This document shows positions 35,630-44,312 of a stretch of DNA of 64,000 bases, piece after piece. The position numbers were made by a program, and so were the translations under genes. Each line of letters opens with the position of its first letter. Position 1 is the stretch's first letter. This stretch comes from Streptomyces cinnamoneus (GTDB lineage: Bacteria > Actinomycetota > Actinomycetes > Streptomycetales > Streptomycetaceae), in the NCBI RefSeq assembly GCF_014650495.1, contig NZ_BMVB01000027.1:1-64000 (forward strand). Direction: 5' to 3'. Below the pieces are notes generated by a model. That model was not told the DNA's origin and did no database searches. It saw only the letters and a list, made by a program, of their open reading frames with translations.

Positions 35630-36592
35630 TTACCCGCGCAGGAAGTCCTTGATGCCGTCCGCAATACCTTGCGCCGCTTTTTCACGCCATGCCGCATCGG
35701 TGAGCTGGGCGGCATCCTGCGCGTTGCGCATATTGCCGCATTCGATGAAGACCTTGGGAATCGTGGAGAGATTGAGCCCCCCGAGATCCCCCCGCGTGTC
35801 GAGCCCCGTTCCCTTGCCGATGTAATTGGAGGGGGCACTGCCGGTGGTGCGCACGAAGTTGCCCGCGATGCGCGCGCCCAGCTCCTTCGACGGCCCCACG
35901 ATGGCGGAGGTGTCCGCGCGTCCGCCGCGCACCGCGGCGGGCAGGATCACATGGAAGCCGCGGTCGCCGGCGCCGGCGCCGTCCGCGTGCAGGGACACGG
36001 CGGCGTCGCCGTGCGCGGCGTTCCCGATCTCGGCGCGCTCGGTCACGCACGGCCCGTACGGCCGGTCCCCGTCGTGGGTCAGCACGACCTTGGCGCCCTG
36101 CGCCTGCAGGATCGTCCGCAGCCGGTGCGCCACGTCCAGGGTGAAGGTGGCCTCGGAGTAACCGGAGTTGGTCTCGGTGCCGGTGGTGTCGCACTCCTTG
36201 TGACCGGTGCCGATGTCGACCTGACGGTTGATCTCGGCGGTGTGCTGGGCGTTGCGCGTGTTGTGGCCCGGGTCGACGACGACGACCTTGCCCTTGAGCG
36301 GCCCGTCCGCGGCGCCCTCCGCGGCCGCGGGAGCGGGTGCGGAGGGGGTGGGGGCGGCGCTGGTGGCCGCGGCCGCGGAGGACGGCGCCCCGGACGGCTC
36401 GGGCCGGGGCGCGGGGCGGACCTGGGCGGACGAGGACGCGGCGACGGGCTGCCGTCCGGCGTCGTCGGCGGCCCCGTCCCCGGAACCTCCCCCGCCGCCC
36501 GAACAGCCCGTCAGGCCGGCGGCCGCCAGGAACAGCGCTGTCGCCCCGGCGAGGAATCGCGGGGATATCGGGGAACCACTGCCGTTGGACAC
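35630..36592 (-). CDS. N-acetylmuramoyl-L-alanine amidase (Amidase_3) lipoprotein
   Basis: 320 residues. A lipobox-like LTGC near residue 30 follows a hydrophobic segment (FLAGATALFLAAAGL), then a long Ala/Pro/Ser linker to about residue 97. The catalytic domain starts VVVVDPGHN (first zinc His), with the second ligand Glu in YSEATF, the third His in VSLHADG and the catalytic Glu in VFIECGNM. It hydrolyses the amide between muramic acid and the stem peptide. Two CxxC-like extra cysteines (KECDTT, GPCVTE) suggest a disulphide. GTG 36592 is the likely start; its ribosome-binding site is weak. Confidence 0.87.
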   Translation of the reverse strand: MSNGSGSPISPRFLAGATALFLAAAGLTGCSGGGGGSGDGAADDAGRQPVAASSSAQVRPAPRPEPSGAPSSAAAATSAAPTPSAPAPAAAEGAADGPLKGKVVVVDPGHNTRNAQHTAEINRQVDIGTGHKECDTTGTETNSGYSEATFTLDVAHRLRTILQAQGAKVVLTHDGDRPYGPCVTERAEIGNAAHGDAAVSLHADGAGAGDRGFHVILPAAVRGGRADTSAIVGPSKELGARIAGNFVRTTGSAPSNYIGKGTGLDTRGDLGGLNLSTIPKVFIECGNMRNAQDAAQLTDAAWREKAAQGIADGIKDFLRG

Positions 36593-36615
36593 GCGGGCGA
36601 TGCTAGCGCTGCCGC

Positions 36616-37260
36616 TCAGATCCCGAGACCAGTACGCCGCAGTACGCGCAGGGAGCGCGTCACAGAGACCTCGGTGAACGCCCCTGACGCAAGGGCCCTG
36701 CGGTACACCCGGTACGGGGCCTGGCCGCCGTCGGCGGGGTCGGGGAAGACGTCGTGGATGACGAGCAGGCCCTCGGGCGCGAGGTGCGGCGCCCAGCCCT
36801 CGTAGTCGGCGGTGGCGTGCTCGTCGGTGTGCCCGCCGTCGATGAACACCAGCCCCACGGGCGTGCCCCAGACCTTCGCCACCTGCGGGGAGCGCCCCAC
36901 GACGGCGACGACGTGCTCCTCCAGCCCGGCCCGGTACAGCGTCCGGCGGAACGTCGGCAGCGTGTCCATGCGCCCCACGCCGGGCGTCTCGTCCACGACG
37001 GACGGGTCGTGGTACTCCCAGCCGGGCTGCTGCTCCTCGCTGCCGCGGTGGTGGTCGACGGTCACGGCGACGGTGCCGCTCTCGCGGGCCGCGTCGGCGA
37101 GGAGGATCGTCGAACGGCCGCAGTACGTCCCCACTTCCAGCAGGGGCAGGCCGAGCCGGCCCGCCTCGCGGGCCGCCGCGTGCAGGGCGAGGCCCTCGTC
37201 CACCGGCATGAATCCCTTCGCGGCCTCGAAGGCGGCGAGTATGTCGGGCTTGGGCGGCAT
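36616..37260 (-). CDS. SAM-dependent methyltransferase (Methyltransf_24/CmcI-like)
   Basis: 214 residues. SAM motif I is LLEVGTYCGRSTILLADAA (about 41-59); an acidic VTVDHHRGSEEQ follows, and LVFIDGGHTDEHATADYEGWAPHLAPEGLLVIHDV is the metal-dependent O-methyltransferase/CmcI-type core with Asp and His ligand candidates. The substrate is unknown. ATG 37260 begins the domain; longer in-frame extensions are Gly/Arg-rich and improbable. It precedes the amidase on the same strand by 23 bases, so the two may be co-transcribed. Confidence 0.82.
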   Translation of the reverse strand: MPPKPDILAAFEAAKGFMPVDEGLALHAAAREAGRLGLPLLEVGTYCGRSTILLADAARESGTVAVTVDHHRGSEEQQPGWEYHDPSVVDETPGVGRMDTLPTFRRTLYRAGLEEHVVAVVGRSPQVAKVWGTPVGLVFIDGGHTDEHATADYEGWAPHLAPEGLLVIHDVFPDPADGGQAPYRVYRRALASGAFTEVSVTRSLRVLRRTGLGI

Positions 37261-37422
37261 GGTGGGTCCCCGTTCTGTACGTGTACGGCTGCGGCCGTGG
37301 GCCATTTTTCCCCAGCCCCGCCCCTTCCCGTTTCCCGGGGCTCCGCCCCGGACCCCGGTCCTCAAACGCCGGACGGGCTGATTCGTGCCCGGACCGGGGG
37401 AAATCCAGCCCCCCCCCCCCGG

Positions 37423-38040
37423 CTACAGCCAGCCGTTCTGGCGCGCCGCGCGCACGGCCTCCATCCGGTTCCGCGTCCCGGTCTTCCCGATCGCCGCCGA
37501 CAGATAGTTCCGCACCGTCGCCGGCGACAAGTGCACCTTCGCCGCGATGTCCACGACCGTCGCCCCGTCCACCGCCGCCGACAGCACGTCCCGCTCCCGC
37601 TGCGTCAGCGGGTTCGGGCCCGCGCTGAGCGCGGCCGCCGCCAGGGCCGGGTCGATGACGCGCTCGCCGGCCAGGACGCGGCGGATGGCGGCCGCGAGGT
37701 CCTCGACCGGGCCGTCCTTGACGAGGAAGCCCGAGGCGCCCGCCTCCATGGCGCGCCGCAGATAGCCGGGGCGGCCGAAGGTGGTGAGGATCAGCACCCG
37801 GCACTCCGGCAGCCGCACCCGCAGGTCGGCGGCCGCGTCCAGGCCGCTGCGGCCGGGGAGTTCGATGTCGAGCAGGGCGATGTCGGGGCGCGTCCGAAGG
37901 GCCTGCGGGAGGATGTCGTCGCCGCTGCCCACCTGGGCGACGATCTCCATGTCCTCCTCCAGGCCGAGCAGCAGTGCGAGCGCCCCGCGCATCATCCCCT
38001 GGTCCTCGGCCAGCAGAATCCTGGTCAGCTCGCTGCTCAC
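37423..38040 (-). CDS. NarL/LuxR-family response regulator
   Basis: 205 residues. The receiver has a full acidic pocket (LLAEDQ near 10-15), the phosphorylation site Asp near 59 in ALLDIELPG, and the conserved Lys in FLVKDG near 109. The LuxR helix-turn-helix (LTQRERDVLSAAVDGATVVDIAAKVHLSPATVRNYLS) is at about 143-180. This is the DesR-like subgroup. GTG 38040 overlaps the sensor-kinase stop as GTGA, so it is co-translated with its kinase. Target genes are not evident; no adjacent ABC exporter or desaturase is present. Confidence 0.92.
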   Translation of the reverse strand: MSSELTRILLAEDQGMMRGALALLLGLEEDMEIVAQVGSGDDILPQALRTRPDIALLDIELPGRSGLDAAADLRVRLPECRVLILTTFGRPGYLRRAMEAGASGFLVKDGPVEDLAAAIRRVLAGERVIDPALAAAALSAGPNPLTQRERDVLSAAVDGATVVDIAAKVHLSPATVRNYLSAAIGKTGTRNRMEAVRAARQNGWL

Positions 38041-39230
38041 GCGGCCCGCTCCTCCTCGTCGTTCTCGTCCACCGGGAGTTCCGCCACGAGGCGGAACCCG
38101 CGTCGCCCGTCCGGCCCGGACGTCAGCGAGCCGCCTGCCGAGGCCAGCCGCTCGGTCAGGCCCTTGAGGCCGTTGCCGCCCGTGCCGGGTGCCGTGCCCG
38201 GTGCCGTGTCCGACCCTACGCCGCGCCCGTCGTCGCTGATCTCCAGATGGACCCGGTCCGGCTCCCCGCGCACCTCGATGGCGCACTTGGCCGCCCCGCT
38301 GTGCCGCACGACGTTGGTGACGCCCTCGCGCACGACCCACCCCAGCAGCGCCGCCGTCTGCGGCGGCAGCGGCGGCCCGGACTGGCGGATGTCGGCGGTG
38401 ATGCCGGAGGCGTCGAGCAGGGACCGCGCCCGGTCGAGCTCGGTCGCCAGGCTTCCCTCGCGGTAGCCGGTCACGGCCTCGCGGATCTCGGTGAGGGCCT
38501 GGCGGCCCACCGCCTCGATGTCCGCGGCCTGGCCCATCGCCGCGTCCAGGTTGCGGGGCGCCAGGCGGCGCACCGCCTCCGCCTTGACCACGATGACCGA
38601 CATTGTGTGGCCGAGGAGGTCGTGCAGGTCGCGGGAGAAGCGCAGGCGCTCGCGCTCCACCGCGGCGTGCGCCAGCTGCTCGCGCGTGGCCCGCAGCTGG
38701 GCGACGGTCTCGGAGAGGTTCAGGATCGCGGCCGCGACGAGCCCGGACAGCGACGTGCCCCAGGCGATGGCCAGGACGTTCTCCGTACCGCTCTGCGCGG
38801 ACAGGACCACCCCGACCGTGATGCCGTAGCCGCCCATGGCCACCGACAGCCACCGCCCCCGGTTGCGCAGCACGATGCCGGCCACCAGCGACAACAGCGG
38901 GAAGAACAGCAGCCAGTCGCCGCCGTACCCGATGGACATCGCGTACGTGACGACCGTCAGCCCGCCCAGCAGGACCAGCGGGAGCGGCGTCAGGCAGCGG
39001 TCCTCGTCGAGCCCGACGACGACCGCGGTGACGTAGAGCGCGACGAAGACCACGAGGCCGGCGACGGCGAGCCACGGCAGCGGGACCCTGCCCCGGCAGA
39101 GGTCGACCACGTCGCCCGTGAGAATGAACAGCCAGGGCATGAACGTCGCCGGTGTCGGCCGCTTCATCGGCCGCACCCCTCCCAGCAGGCCGGGCCGTCC
39201 GCGCCCGCCCTTCACCACCGTGTCTTCCAT
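38037..39230 (-). CDS. Sensor histidine kinase (HisKA_3, DesK-like)
   Basis: 397 residues. Five to six membrane helices in the first 165 residues, with almost no extracellular domain, suggest sensing within the membrane. A dimerisation/phosphoacceptor helix follows with the phospho-His in FSRDLHDLLGHTMSVI (near 206), then a HATPase_c domain with N-box VVREGVTNVVRH and G-boxes DDGRGVG and GNGLKGLTERL. ATG 39230 (MEDTVVK) is the preferred start. It is divergent from the MaoC operon; its start is about 118 bases from the KstR box there. Confidence 0.9.
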   Translation of the reverse strand: MEDTVVKGGRGRPGLLGGVRPMKRPTPATFMPWLFILTGDVVDLCRGRVPLPWLAVAGLVVFVALYVTAVVVGLDEDRCLTPLPLVLLGGLTVVTYAMSIGYGGDWLLFFPLLSLVAGIVLRNRGRWLSVAMGGYGITVGVVLSAQSGTENVLAIAWGTSLSGLVAAAILNLSETVAQLRATREQLAHAAVERERLRFSRDLHDLLGHTMSVIVVKAEAVRRLAPRNLDAAMGQAADIEAVGRQALTEIREAVTGYREGSLATELDRARSLLDASGITADIRQSGPPLPPQTAALLGWVVREGVTNVVRHSGAAKCAIEVRGEPDRVHLEISDDGRGVGSDTAPGTAPGTGGNGLKGLTERLASAGGSLTSGPDGRRGFRLVAELPVDENDEEERAA

Positions 39231-39347
39231 GCCACCGACCCTACGGAGTCCGGCCGTACGTCCCGTAGTCGCACATGTCCCCGGACGCCCATGACATTTG
39301 TCTTCCCCCGCCCTGCGCCATCGGCTATACAGGAAGGCCGCGCCGGG

Positions 39348-39361
39348 TGGAACGCGTTCTA
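39348..39361. promoter_or_regulatory. KstR box upstream of the MaoC-ADH-SDR operon
   Basis: TGGAACGCGTTCTA matches all eight fixed positions of TnnAACnnGTTnnA and is nearly a full palindrome. It lies 36 bases before the MaoC start codon and downstream of a TATACA element at 39326-39331, a position suited to blocking transcription. Confidence 0.8.
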
Positions 39362-39397
39362 CTCCTCGGTCCTCGTCAGACGGGAGCACGGAACTCC

Positions 39398-40282
39398 ATG
39401 CCCATCGACCCCGCCAAGGCCACCGCCGCAGCCCCCACCACCGTCCCCCTCTCCTGGGACCACAAGGACGTCCTGCTCTACCACCTGGGCATCGGAGCCG
39501 GGTCCCGCCCGGACAGGCCCCATCCCGCCACCGACCCCGACGAACTCCGCTACACCCTGGAGAGCCGGCTCCACGTCCTGCCCTCCTTCGCGACCGTCGC
39601 CGGCGGCGGCAGGACGGTGGCCGCCACGCTGTCCATGCCCGGCATCGACGTCGACCTCGCGGCCGTGCTGCACGGCGGACAGTCCGTCACCCTCCACCGC
39701 CCGCTGCCCGTCCGCGCCGCCGACGCCGGCGCGACCGCGCGCGTCGCCGCCGTCCACGACAAGGGCAAGGCGGCCGTCATCGTGCTGCGCACCGACGTCG
39801 CCGACGACGACGGCCCGCTGTGGACGGCGGTCAGCGAGATCTTCGTCAAGGGCGAGGGCGGCTTCGGCGGCGAACGCGGCTCCAGCGAACGCCTGGAGAC
39901 CCCCGCCACCGAGCCCGACCTGACCGCCTGCCGTCCCGTCCGCGAGGACCAGGCCCTGCTCTACCGCCTCTCCGGCGACTGGAACCCGCTCCACGCCGAC
40001 CCCGAGTTCGCGGGGCTCGCCGGCTTCGACAAGCCGATCCTGCACGGCCTGTGCTCGTACGGCATCGTCCTCAAGGCCGTCGTCGACACCGCCCTCGGCG
40101 GTGACGTCTCCCGCGTCCGCTCGTACGCCACCCGCTTCTCCGGTGTCGTCTACCCCGGCGAGACCCTGCGCGTGCGCATCTGGCGCGACACCCCCGGCCC
40201 CGGCCGCATCCAGGTCGTGGCCACCGCCGTGGAGCGCGGGGACGCGCCCGTCCTCACCGACACCGTCGTCGAGCACACCTGA
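39398..40282 (+). CDS. hsd4B: MaoC-type (R)-enoyl-CoA hydratase (Hsd4B-like)
   Basis: 294 residues with two hot-dog halves. The N-terminal half (residues 1-150) is the degenerate substrate-binding repeat; the C-terminal half carries the hydratase-2 active site in YRLSGDWNPLHADPEFA, where Asp and His are catalytic, followed by GFDKPILHGLCSYG. This is the double-hot-dog plan of Hsd4B/peroxisomal hydratase-2 enzymes that hydrate enoyl-CoA esters of steroid or fatty side chains. ATG 39398 (MPIDPAKA) is favoured; GGGAG lies eleven bases upstream. It begins an operon under an exact KstR box. Confidence 0.88.
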   Translation: MPIDPAKATAAAPTTVPLSWDHKDVLLYHLGIGAGSRPDRPHPATDPDELRYTLESRLHVLPSFATVAGGGRTVAATLSMPGIDVDLAAVLHGGQSVTLHRPLPVRAADAGATARVAAVHDKGKAAVIVLRTDVADDDGPLWTAVSEIFVKGEGGFGGERGSSERLETPATEPDLTACRPVREDQALLYRLSGDWNPLHADPEFAGLAGFDKPILHGLCSYGIVLKAVVDTALGGDVSRVRSYATRFSGVVYPGETLRVRIWRDTPGPGRIQVVATAVERGDAPVLTDTVVEHT

Positions 40283-40309
40283 GCAGGTGACACCGAAGGG
40301 AGCAGCCCC

Positions 40310-41386
40310 ATGCGTGCCGCCGTACAGCAGAAGACCGGTCAGGACCTGCTCGAAGTGCTCGACGACGTCGAAGCGGTCGGCTTCGGCCCCGGCAAGGTCA
40401 GGCTGCGCATCCGGGCCGCCGGACTGTGCCACTCCGACCTCTCGGCCATGTCCGGGGTCCTGCCGCAGCCCGCGCCCTTCGTCCCCGGCCACGAGGGCGC
40501 GGGCGACGTCGTCGAGGCCGGCGAGGGCGTCACGCACGTCGCGCGCGGCGACCGCGTCCTCGTGTGCTGGCTGCCCGCCTGCGGCAGCTGCCCCTCGTGC
40601 CGGCGCGGGCAGAGCCAGCTGTGCCTGGCCGGGTTCATGAACTCCGGCACCCCCAACTTCAGACGCCGCACCACCGACGTCTTCGGCTTCGCCGGCACCG
40701 GCGCGTTCGCCGAGGAACTCGTCGTCGACGCCGGGTGCGCGGTGCCCATACCCGACGACGTGCCCTACGAGGTCGCCGCCCTCCTCGGCTGCGGCGTCAC
40801 CACGGGACTCGGCGCGGCCCTGAACACCGCGCGGGTGGCGGCCGGTTCGTCGGTCGCCGTCATCGGGTGCGGCGGCGTCGGCATCAGCGTGATCCAGGGC
40901 GCCCGGGTCGCGGGCGCGGCGCAGATCCTTGCCGTCGACCCCGTGGAGGGCCGCCGCGAGGCCGCCCTGCGGTTCGGTGCCACCGAGGCCGTCGCCCCCG
41001 AAGGGCTCGCCGGGACCAAGGCCCGCCTCACCGGCAACGAGGGCTTCGACTACGTCTTCGAGGTCGTCGGCAGGTCCGCCACCGCCCGCACCGCCTACGA
41101 GGCCACCCGGCGCGGCGGCACGCTGTGCGTCGTCGGGGCGGGGGCGCTGGACGACCACCTGCAGCTCAACATGTTCGAGCTGTTCTTCGACGAGAAGAGG
41201 ATCCTGCCGTCGCTGTACGGCGGCGGCGACGTCCTGCGTTCCTACGAGCGCGCCATCGCCCTCTGGCGGGCCGGCCGCATCGACCTCGAAGGTCTGATCA
41301 CCCACCGCGTGCCGCTCGCCCGCATCAACGACGCCGTCGAGCAGATGCGCACGGGCGAGGCGCTGCGCACCTGGATCACGATGTGA
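40310..41386 (+). CDS. Zinc-dependent alcohol dehydrogenase
   Basis: 358 residues, medium-chain dehydrogenase. Catalytic zinc ligands are Cys39 and neighbours (GLCHSD) and the H-E pair in PGHEGAGDVV. The structural zinc lobe is present but compact, with cysteines in CWLPACGSCPSCRRGQSQLC. NAD binding is through VIGCGGVGISVIQGARVAGA near 185-204. It oxidises a primary or secondary alcohol; position between the hydratase and the SDR suggests a side-chain alcohol or hydroxyacyl intermediate. ATG 40310 follows GAAGGGAGCAGCCCC, 27 bases after the hydratase stop. Confidence 0.9.
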   Translation: MRAAVQQKTGQDLLEVLDDVEAVGFGPGKVRLRIRAAGLCHSDLSAMSGVLPQPAPFVPGHEGAGDVVEAGEGVTHVARGDRVLVCWLPACGSCPSCRRGQSQLCLAGFMNSGTPNFRRRTTDVFGFAGTGAFAEELVVDAGCAVPIPDDVPYEVAALLGCGVTTGLGAALNTARVAAGSSVAVIGCGGVGISVIQGARVAGAAQILAVDPVEGRREAALRFGATEAVAPEGLAGTKARLTGNEGFDYVFEVVGRSATARTAYEATRRGGTLCVVGAGALDDHLQLNMFELFFDEKRILPSLYGGGDVLRSYERAIALWRAGRIDLEGLITHRVPLARINDAVEQMRTGEALRTWITM

Positions 41387-41425
41387 GACCGCTGTGAGAC
41401 CCGACCGGAGAGGGGACCACCGGCC

Positions 41426-42358
41426 ATGCTGAACGGTGCCACCGCCGTCGTCACGGGCGCCGGGCGCGGCCTCGGCCGCGCCGAGGCCCTCGAACTCGCC
41501 CGCCTCGGCGCGAACGTCGTCGTCAACGACTACGGCCGGCCCGGCCGCGACGGCTCCGGTGAGGCGTCCGCGGCCCCCGCCGAGGAGGTCGCCGCACAGA
41601 TCCGCGCGGCGGGCGGGCACGCCACGGCCCACTGCGGCGACGTCGCCGACTTCGAACAGGCCTGCGAACTCGTGCAGTTGGCCGTCGACACGTACGGCGC
41701 GCTGGACATCCTCGTCAACAACGCCGGCATCCTGCGCGACCGCATGGTCTTCTCCATGACCGAGGACGAGTGGGACGCGGTCGTCCGCGTGCACCTGAAG
41801 GGCCACTTCAACACCACGCGCTTCGCCGCCGCGCACTGGCGGGACCGCTCGAAGGCCGCGGGCGGCGCGCCGGTCCACGGACGGATCGTCAACACCTCGT
41901 CGGAGGCGTTCCTGGCCGGCTCGGCCGGGCAGCCGAACTACGCGGCCGCCAAGGGCGGCATCGTGGGGCTGACCACGTCGACGGCCGCGGCGCTGCGCAA
42001 GTACGGCGTGACGGCGAACGCGATCTGCCCGCGGGCGCGGACGAGGATGACGGAGGACGTCTTCGGCGCCGCTCCGGGGGCCGGGGGCGGCCTCGACCCG
42101 CTCGCGCCCGAGCACGTCCCGCCGCTGGTGGCGTATCTGGCGTCGCGGGCGGCGGGGCGGATCACCGGGCAGGTCTTCGTGGTGCACGGCGGGATGGTGG
42201 CCGTGATGGAGAGGCCACGGGTGGGCGCGCGGTTCGAGGCGAAGGGGGACCTCTTCGCGGCGGAGGAGCTGGACGCGCTCCTGACCCCCTATTACGCGGA
42301 GCGTGCGGAGGGCGAGGGCTTCGCGGCGCCGGAGGTGCTGCGGCTGAAGCGGGGTTAG
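41426..42358 (+). CDS. hsd4A: Short-chain dehydrogenase, (R)-hydroxyacyl-CoA type (Hsd4A-like)
   Basis: 310 residues. Rossmann motif TGAGRGLGRA (about 10-19), the NAD-type segment VVVNDYG, NNAG near 98, and catalytic Ser-Tyr-Lys: Ser in NTSSEAF, Tyr171 and Lys175 in PNYAAAKGG. A C-terminal extension of about 40 residues beyond the SDR core, and the FVVHGGMVAVMERPRVG stretch, resemble the 17-beta-HSD type 4/MFE-2 dehydrogenase lobe and mycobacterial Hsd4A, which oxidises 3-hydroxyacyl-CoA esters of the steroid side chain. ATG 41426 follows GAGAGGGGACC. It is the last gene of the KstR-box operon. Confidence 0.88.
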   Translation: MLNGATAVVTGAGRGLGRAEALELARLGANVVVNDYGRPGRDGSGEASAAPAEEVAAQIRAAGGHATAHCGDVADFEQACELVQLAVDTYGALDILVNNAGILRDRMVFSMTEDEWDAVVRVHLKGHFNTTRFAAAHWRDRSKAAGGAPVHGRIVNTSSEAFLAGSAGQPNYAAAKGGIVGLTTSTAAALRKYGVTANAICPRARTRMTEDVFGAAPGAGGGLDPLAPEHVPPLVAYLASRAAGRITGQVFVVHGGMVAVMERPRVGARFEAKGDLFAAEELDALLTPYYAERAEGEGFAAPEVLRLKRG

Positions 42359-42396
42359 CCGGGTGGGGCCGGACGGGGCGGTGGGGCCGGGCCCGC

Positions 42397-42462
42397 CCCG
42401 CCCCTTCCCGTGAGCGGGGCTGCGCCCGAGGGGCACGGGCCCCGGTCACGGGAAGGGGCGGG
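42397..42462. terminator. Bidirectional terminator after the SDR
   Basis: 17-bp perfect arms (42397-42413 and 42446-42462) around a 32-base GC-rich loop, between the SDR operon and the convergent small-protein gene. Confidence 0.7.
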
Positions 42463-42487
42463 CAGGAGAGGAGCAGCGAACTCCGGG

Positions 42488-42652
42488 TCAGTTCGCCTGG
42501 GGGCGGCGGTGCTTGCCGGGTGCGGGGGCCGGGGCAGCGGGGCGTTCGTCCGGCGAGGCCGGACCGCGGTGCCTGCCGGAGCCGGCGGCTGCGGCCTGGG
42601 CGGACGCCTCTGCGGGGCGCGCCTCGGTCGTGTCGGTTCGGGCATCGGGCAT
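42488..42652 (-). CDS. Small basic-tailed protein ending GKHRRPQ
   Basis: A 54-residue peptide: MPDARTDTTEARPAEASAQA, an Ala/Gly-rich middle with GRHRG, and the end GKHRRPQAN. Such short proteins with a conserved His-Arg-rich end recur in Streptomyces but have no known role. ATG 42652 has GGAG ten bases upstream, and the frame stops just before a terminator hairpin, which supports translation. It lies 177 bases downstream of the propeller-like gene on the same strand. Confidence 0.55.
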   Translation of the reverse strand: MPDARTDTTEARPAEASAQAAAAGSGRHRGPASPDERPAAPAPAPGKHRRPQAN

Positions 42653-42829
42653 GGGGAAGTCACTCCGTCGGATGGGGATGCGTGCTCTGCGCGTGCGCGT
42701 CGGGGCCACAGCAGTGGCGTACCGCGCCGCAGGCACCCCGGGTGCCCGGCCGGACAGCTGTGCGGCCCCCGCCCGAGTCTAACGGGACCTTGATCATCGA
42801 GCCACCCGTGCCGAAGGCGTGTCCGTCCG

Positions 42830-44056
42830 TTACGGCGTACGGGCGCAGGGCGCCTGCTGCAGTGGAACGGGCCGGGGCGCCGGCACCGAGGCGGGGTCCG
42901 CGTCCGGGTCCGCATCGGCGTCGTCGGGGGCCGGCCGCGAGGTGCTGGACGTCGCGGCGGCCGTGCCCGCCCCCGGCACCAGGACGTCCCCGTCCTCCGA
43001 GACCCGCAGCCGCGCCAGCCCGCACGGCACCGACGCCGTGACGAACGGCAGCTTGAGCTCTCCGCCGGCCGTCCACAGTCCGGCCCCGGCCAGCCAGCCG
43101 GCCGGGCCCTGGAACTGCTGCAGCTGCTTCTTCGCGGGCCGCCACACCCCCACCCAGCTGGTCGTGGCCCCGGGGACGGCGGGGCCGGGCGGCGCCGCGT
43201 CGATCCGGAAGGCCACCGAGCTCGCCTCCGGCGCCAGGCCCTGTCCGGGCTGGGCGGCGAAGGGGGTGAGCGTCGTGTCGGCCAGCAGCAGGCATTCGGG
43301 GAAGCGCACCGGGCGGGCGGAGCCGAGGACGCCCCAGCCGACCCGGTCGACGCCGGGTGCGTCGGACCGGACGATGAGCAGCCCGCTGTCCGGCTCGGCC
43401 AGCAACAGGCGGTCGTTGCTCTTCTCCGCGATCTGCAGCAGCGGGCTGGTCTCGCCGCCCCGGCCCAGGTCGACGACGACGGCCTTCGTCAGCCCGTCCA
43501 GCTCCCGGTCCAGCGCGAGCAGCCGCCCCGAACGGTCCAGCCAGGCGCCGCCCTCGCACAGCCCGGGCACCGTCGCCAGGAGCTCGGGGCCGGTCGTGCC
43601 GCCGTGGACGCGCCAGAGGGTGGTCTGCTGCTCGCCGTGCACGAGGGCGTAGGCGGACGAGCCGTCGGGCGCGGGCGGCAGCAGGGACAGCCGCGGGCAC
43701 TCGATCGCGCCCAGCGGCAGCTCGCCGGTGCCCGACCCGGCGGGGTAGAGCAGCGAGAGCGCGAACCGCTCGGCCACCCGGCGCCGGATCAGGACCCGGC
43801 CGTCGGTCAGCGGCAGCACCTCGCTGTCGGCCTCCTCGGGCTGGCTGCCGGGCAGCGACACCGCGTAGGGCTCCGGGCCGTCGAGGGTCCAGCGCTCGGG
43901 GAACCAGCCGTCGGTGCCCTGGCCGAGAGCCAGCCACGCCGCGTACGAGCCGTCCACCGTGACGGTGAACGCCGGGCGCCGCGTGTCCGCCGGAGAAGCA
44001 CTCCGCGGGGTGGTTTGAGCGGTGCTCTGGGCGCCGTGAGGAGCACAGACCGTCAT
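42830..44056 (-). CDS. Hypothetical beta-propeller-like protein
   Basis: 408 residues, no signal peptide. It has repeated four-strand segments suggestive of a propeller (for example GRVLIRRRVAERFALSLLYPAG, GSSAYALVHGEQQTTLWRVHGG, GAWLDRSGRLLALDREL, DSGLLIVRSDA) and a disordered Asp/Ala/Pro tail. No catalytic motif is seen. ATG 44056 follows GGAGG with eleven-base spacing; GTG 44068 would overlap that site. The promoter region is divergent from the iron-box-controlled lipoprotein gene and may be affected by the same regulator. Confidence 0.65.
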   Translation of the reverse strand: MTVCAPHGAQSTAQTTPRSASPADTRRPAFTVTVDGSYAAWLALGQGTDGWFPERWTLDGPEPYAVSLPGSQPEEADSEVLPLTDGRVLIRRRVAERFALSLLYPAGSGTGELPLGAIECPRLSLLPPAPDGSSAYALVHGEQQTTLWRVHGGTTGPELLATVPGLCEGGAWLDRSGRLLALDRELDGLTKAVVVDLGRGGETSPLLQIAEKSNDRLLLAEPDSGLLIVRSDAPGVDRVGWGVLGSARPVRFPECLLLADTTLTPFAAQPGQGLAPEASSVAFRIDAAPPGPAVPGATTSWVGVWRPAKKQLQQFQGPAGWLAGAGLWTAGGELKLPFVTASVPCGLARLRVSEDGDVLVPGAGTAAATSSTSRPAPDDADADPDADPASVPAPRPVPLQQAPCARTP

Positions 44057-44200
44057 GAGAAACGTCACCTCCGGCACAGAACGTAGTTATCGCGGTCGCG
44101 ACTGCACCTCGCCACCCCCGGCGCTTCACGCGTACGGGTGTGTCTTGTTTCGTTCGGCTGAGGAACGGGGGGCTGGTGTGCTGTGCTGGCCAGGGCCTAT

Positions 44201-44219
44201 TAAGGTAAGGCGAACCTAA
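44201..44219. promoter_or_regulatory. IdeR/DmdR iron box
   Basis: TAAGGTAAGGCGAACCTAA agrees with the actinobacterial iron-box consensus TTAGGTTAGGCTAACCTAA at 16 of 19 positions. It lies about 95 bases upstream of the binding-protein gene, so that gene should be repressed when iron is plentiful. Confidence 0.8.
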
Positions 44220-44312
44220 GTGGTCGCCGGAGGTGGCTGACCTGGCCCTCTTGACCGGTCCGGCACCCACCCCCGGCGCCCGCCGGCCCCCCACCCCCGT
44301 CAGGAGCCCCCC

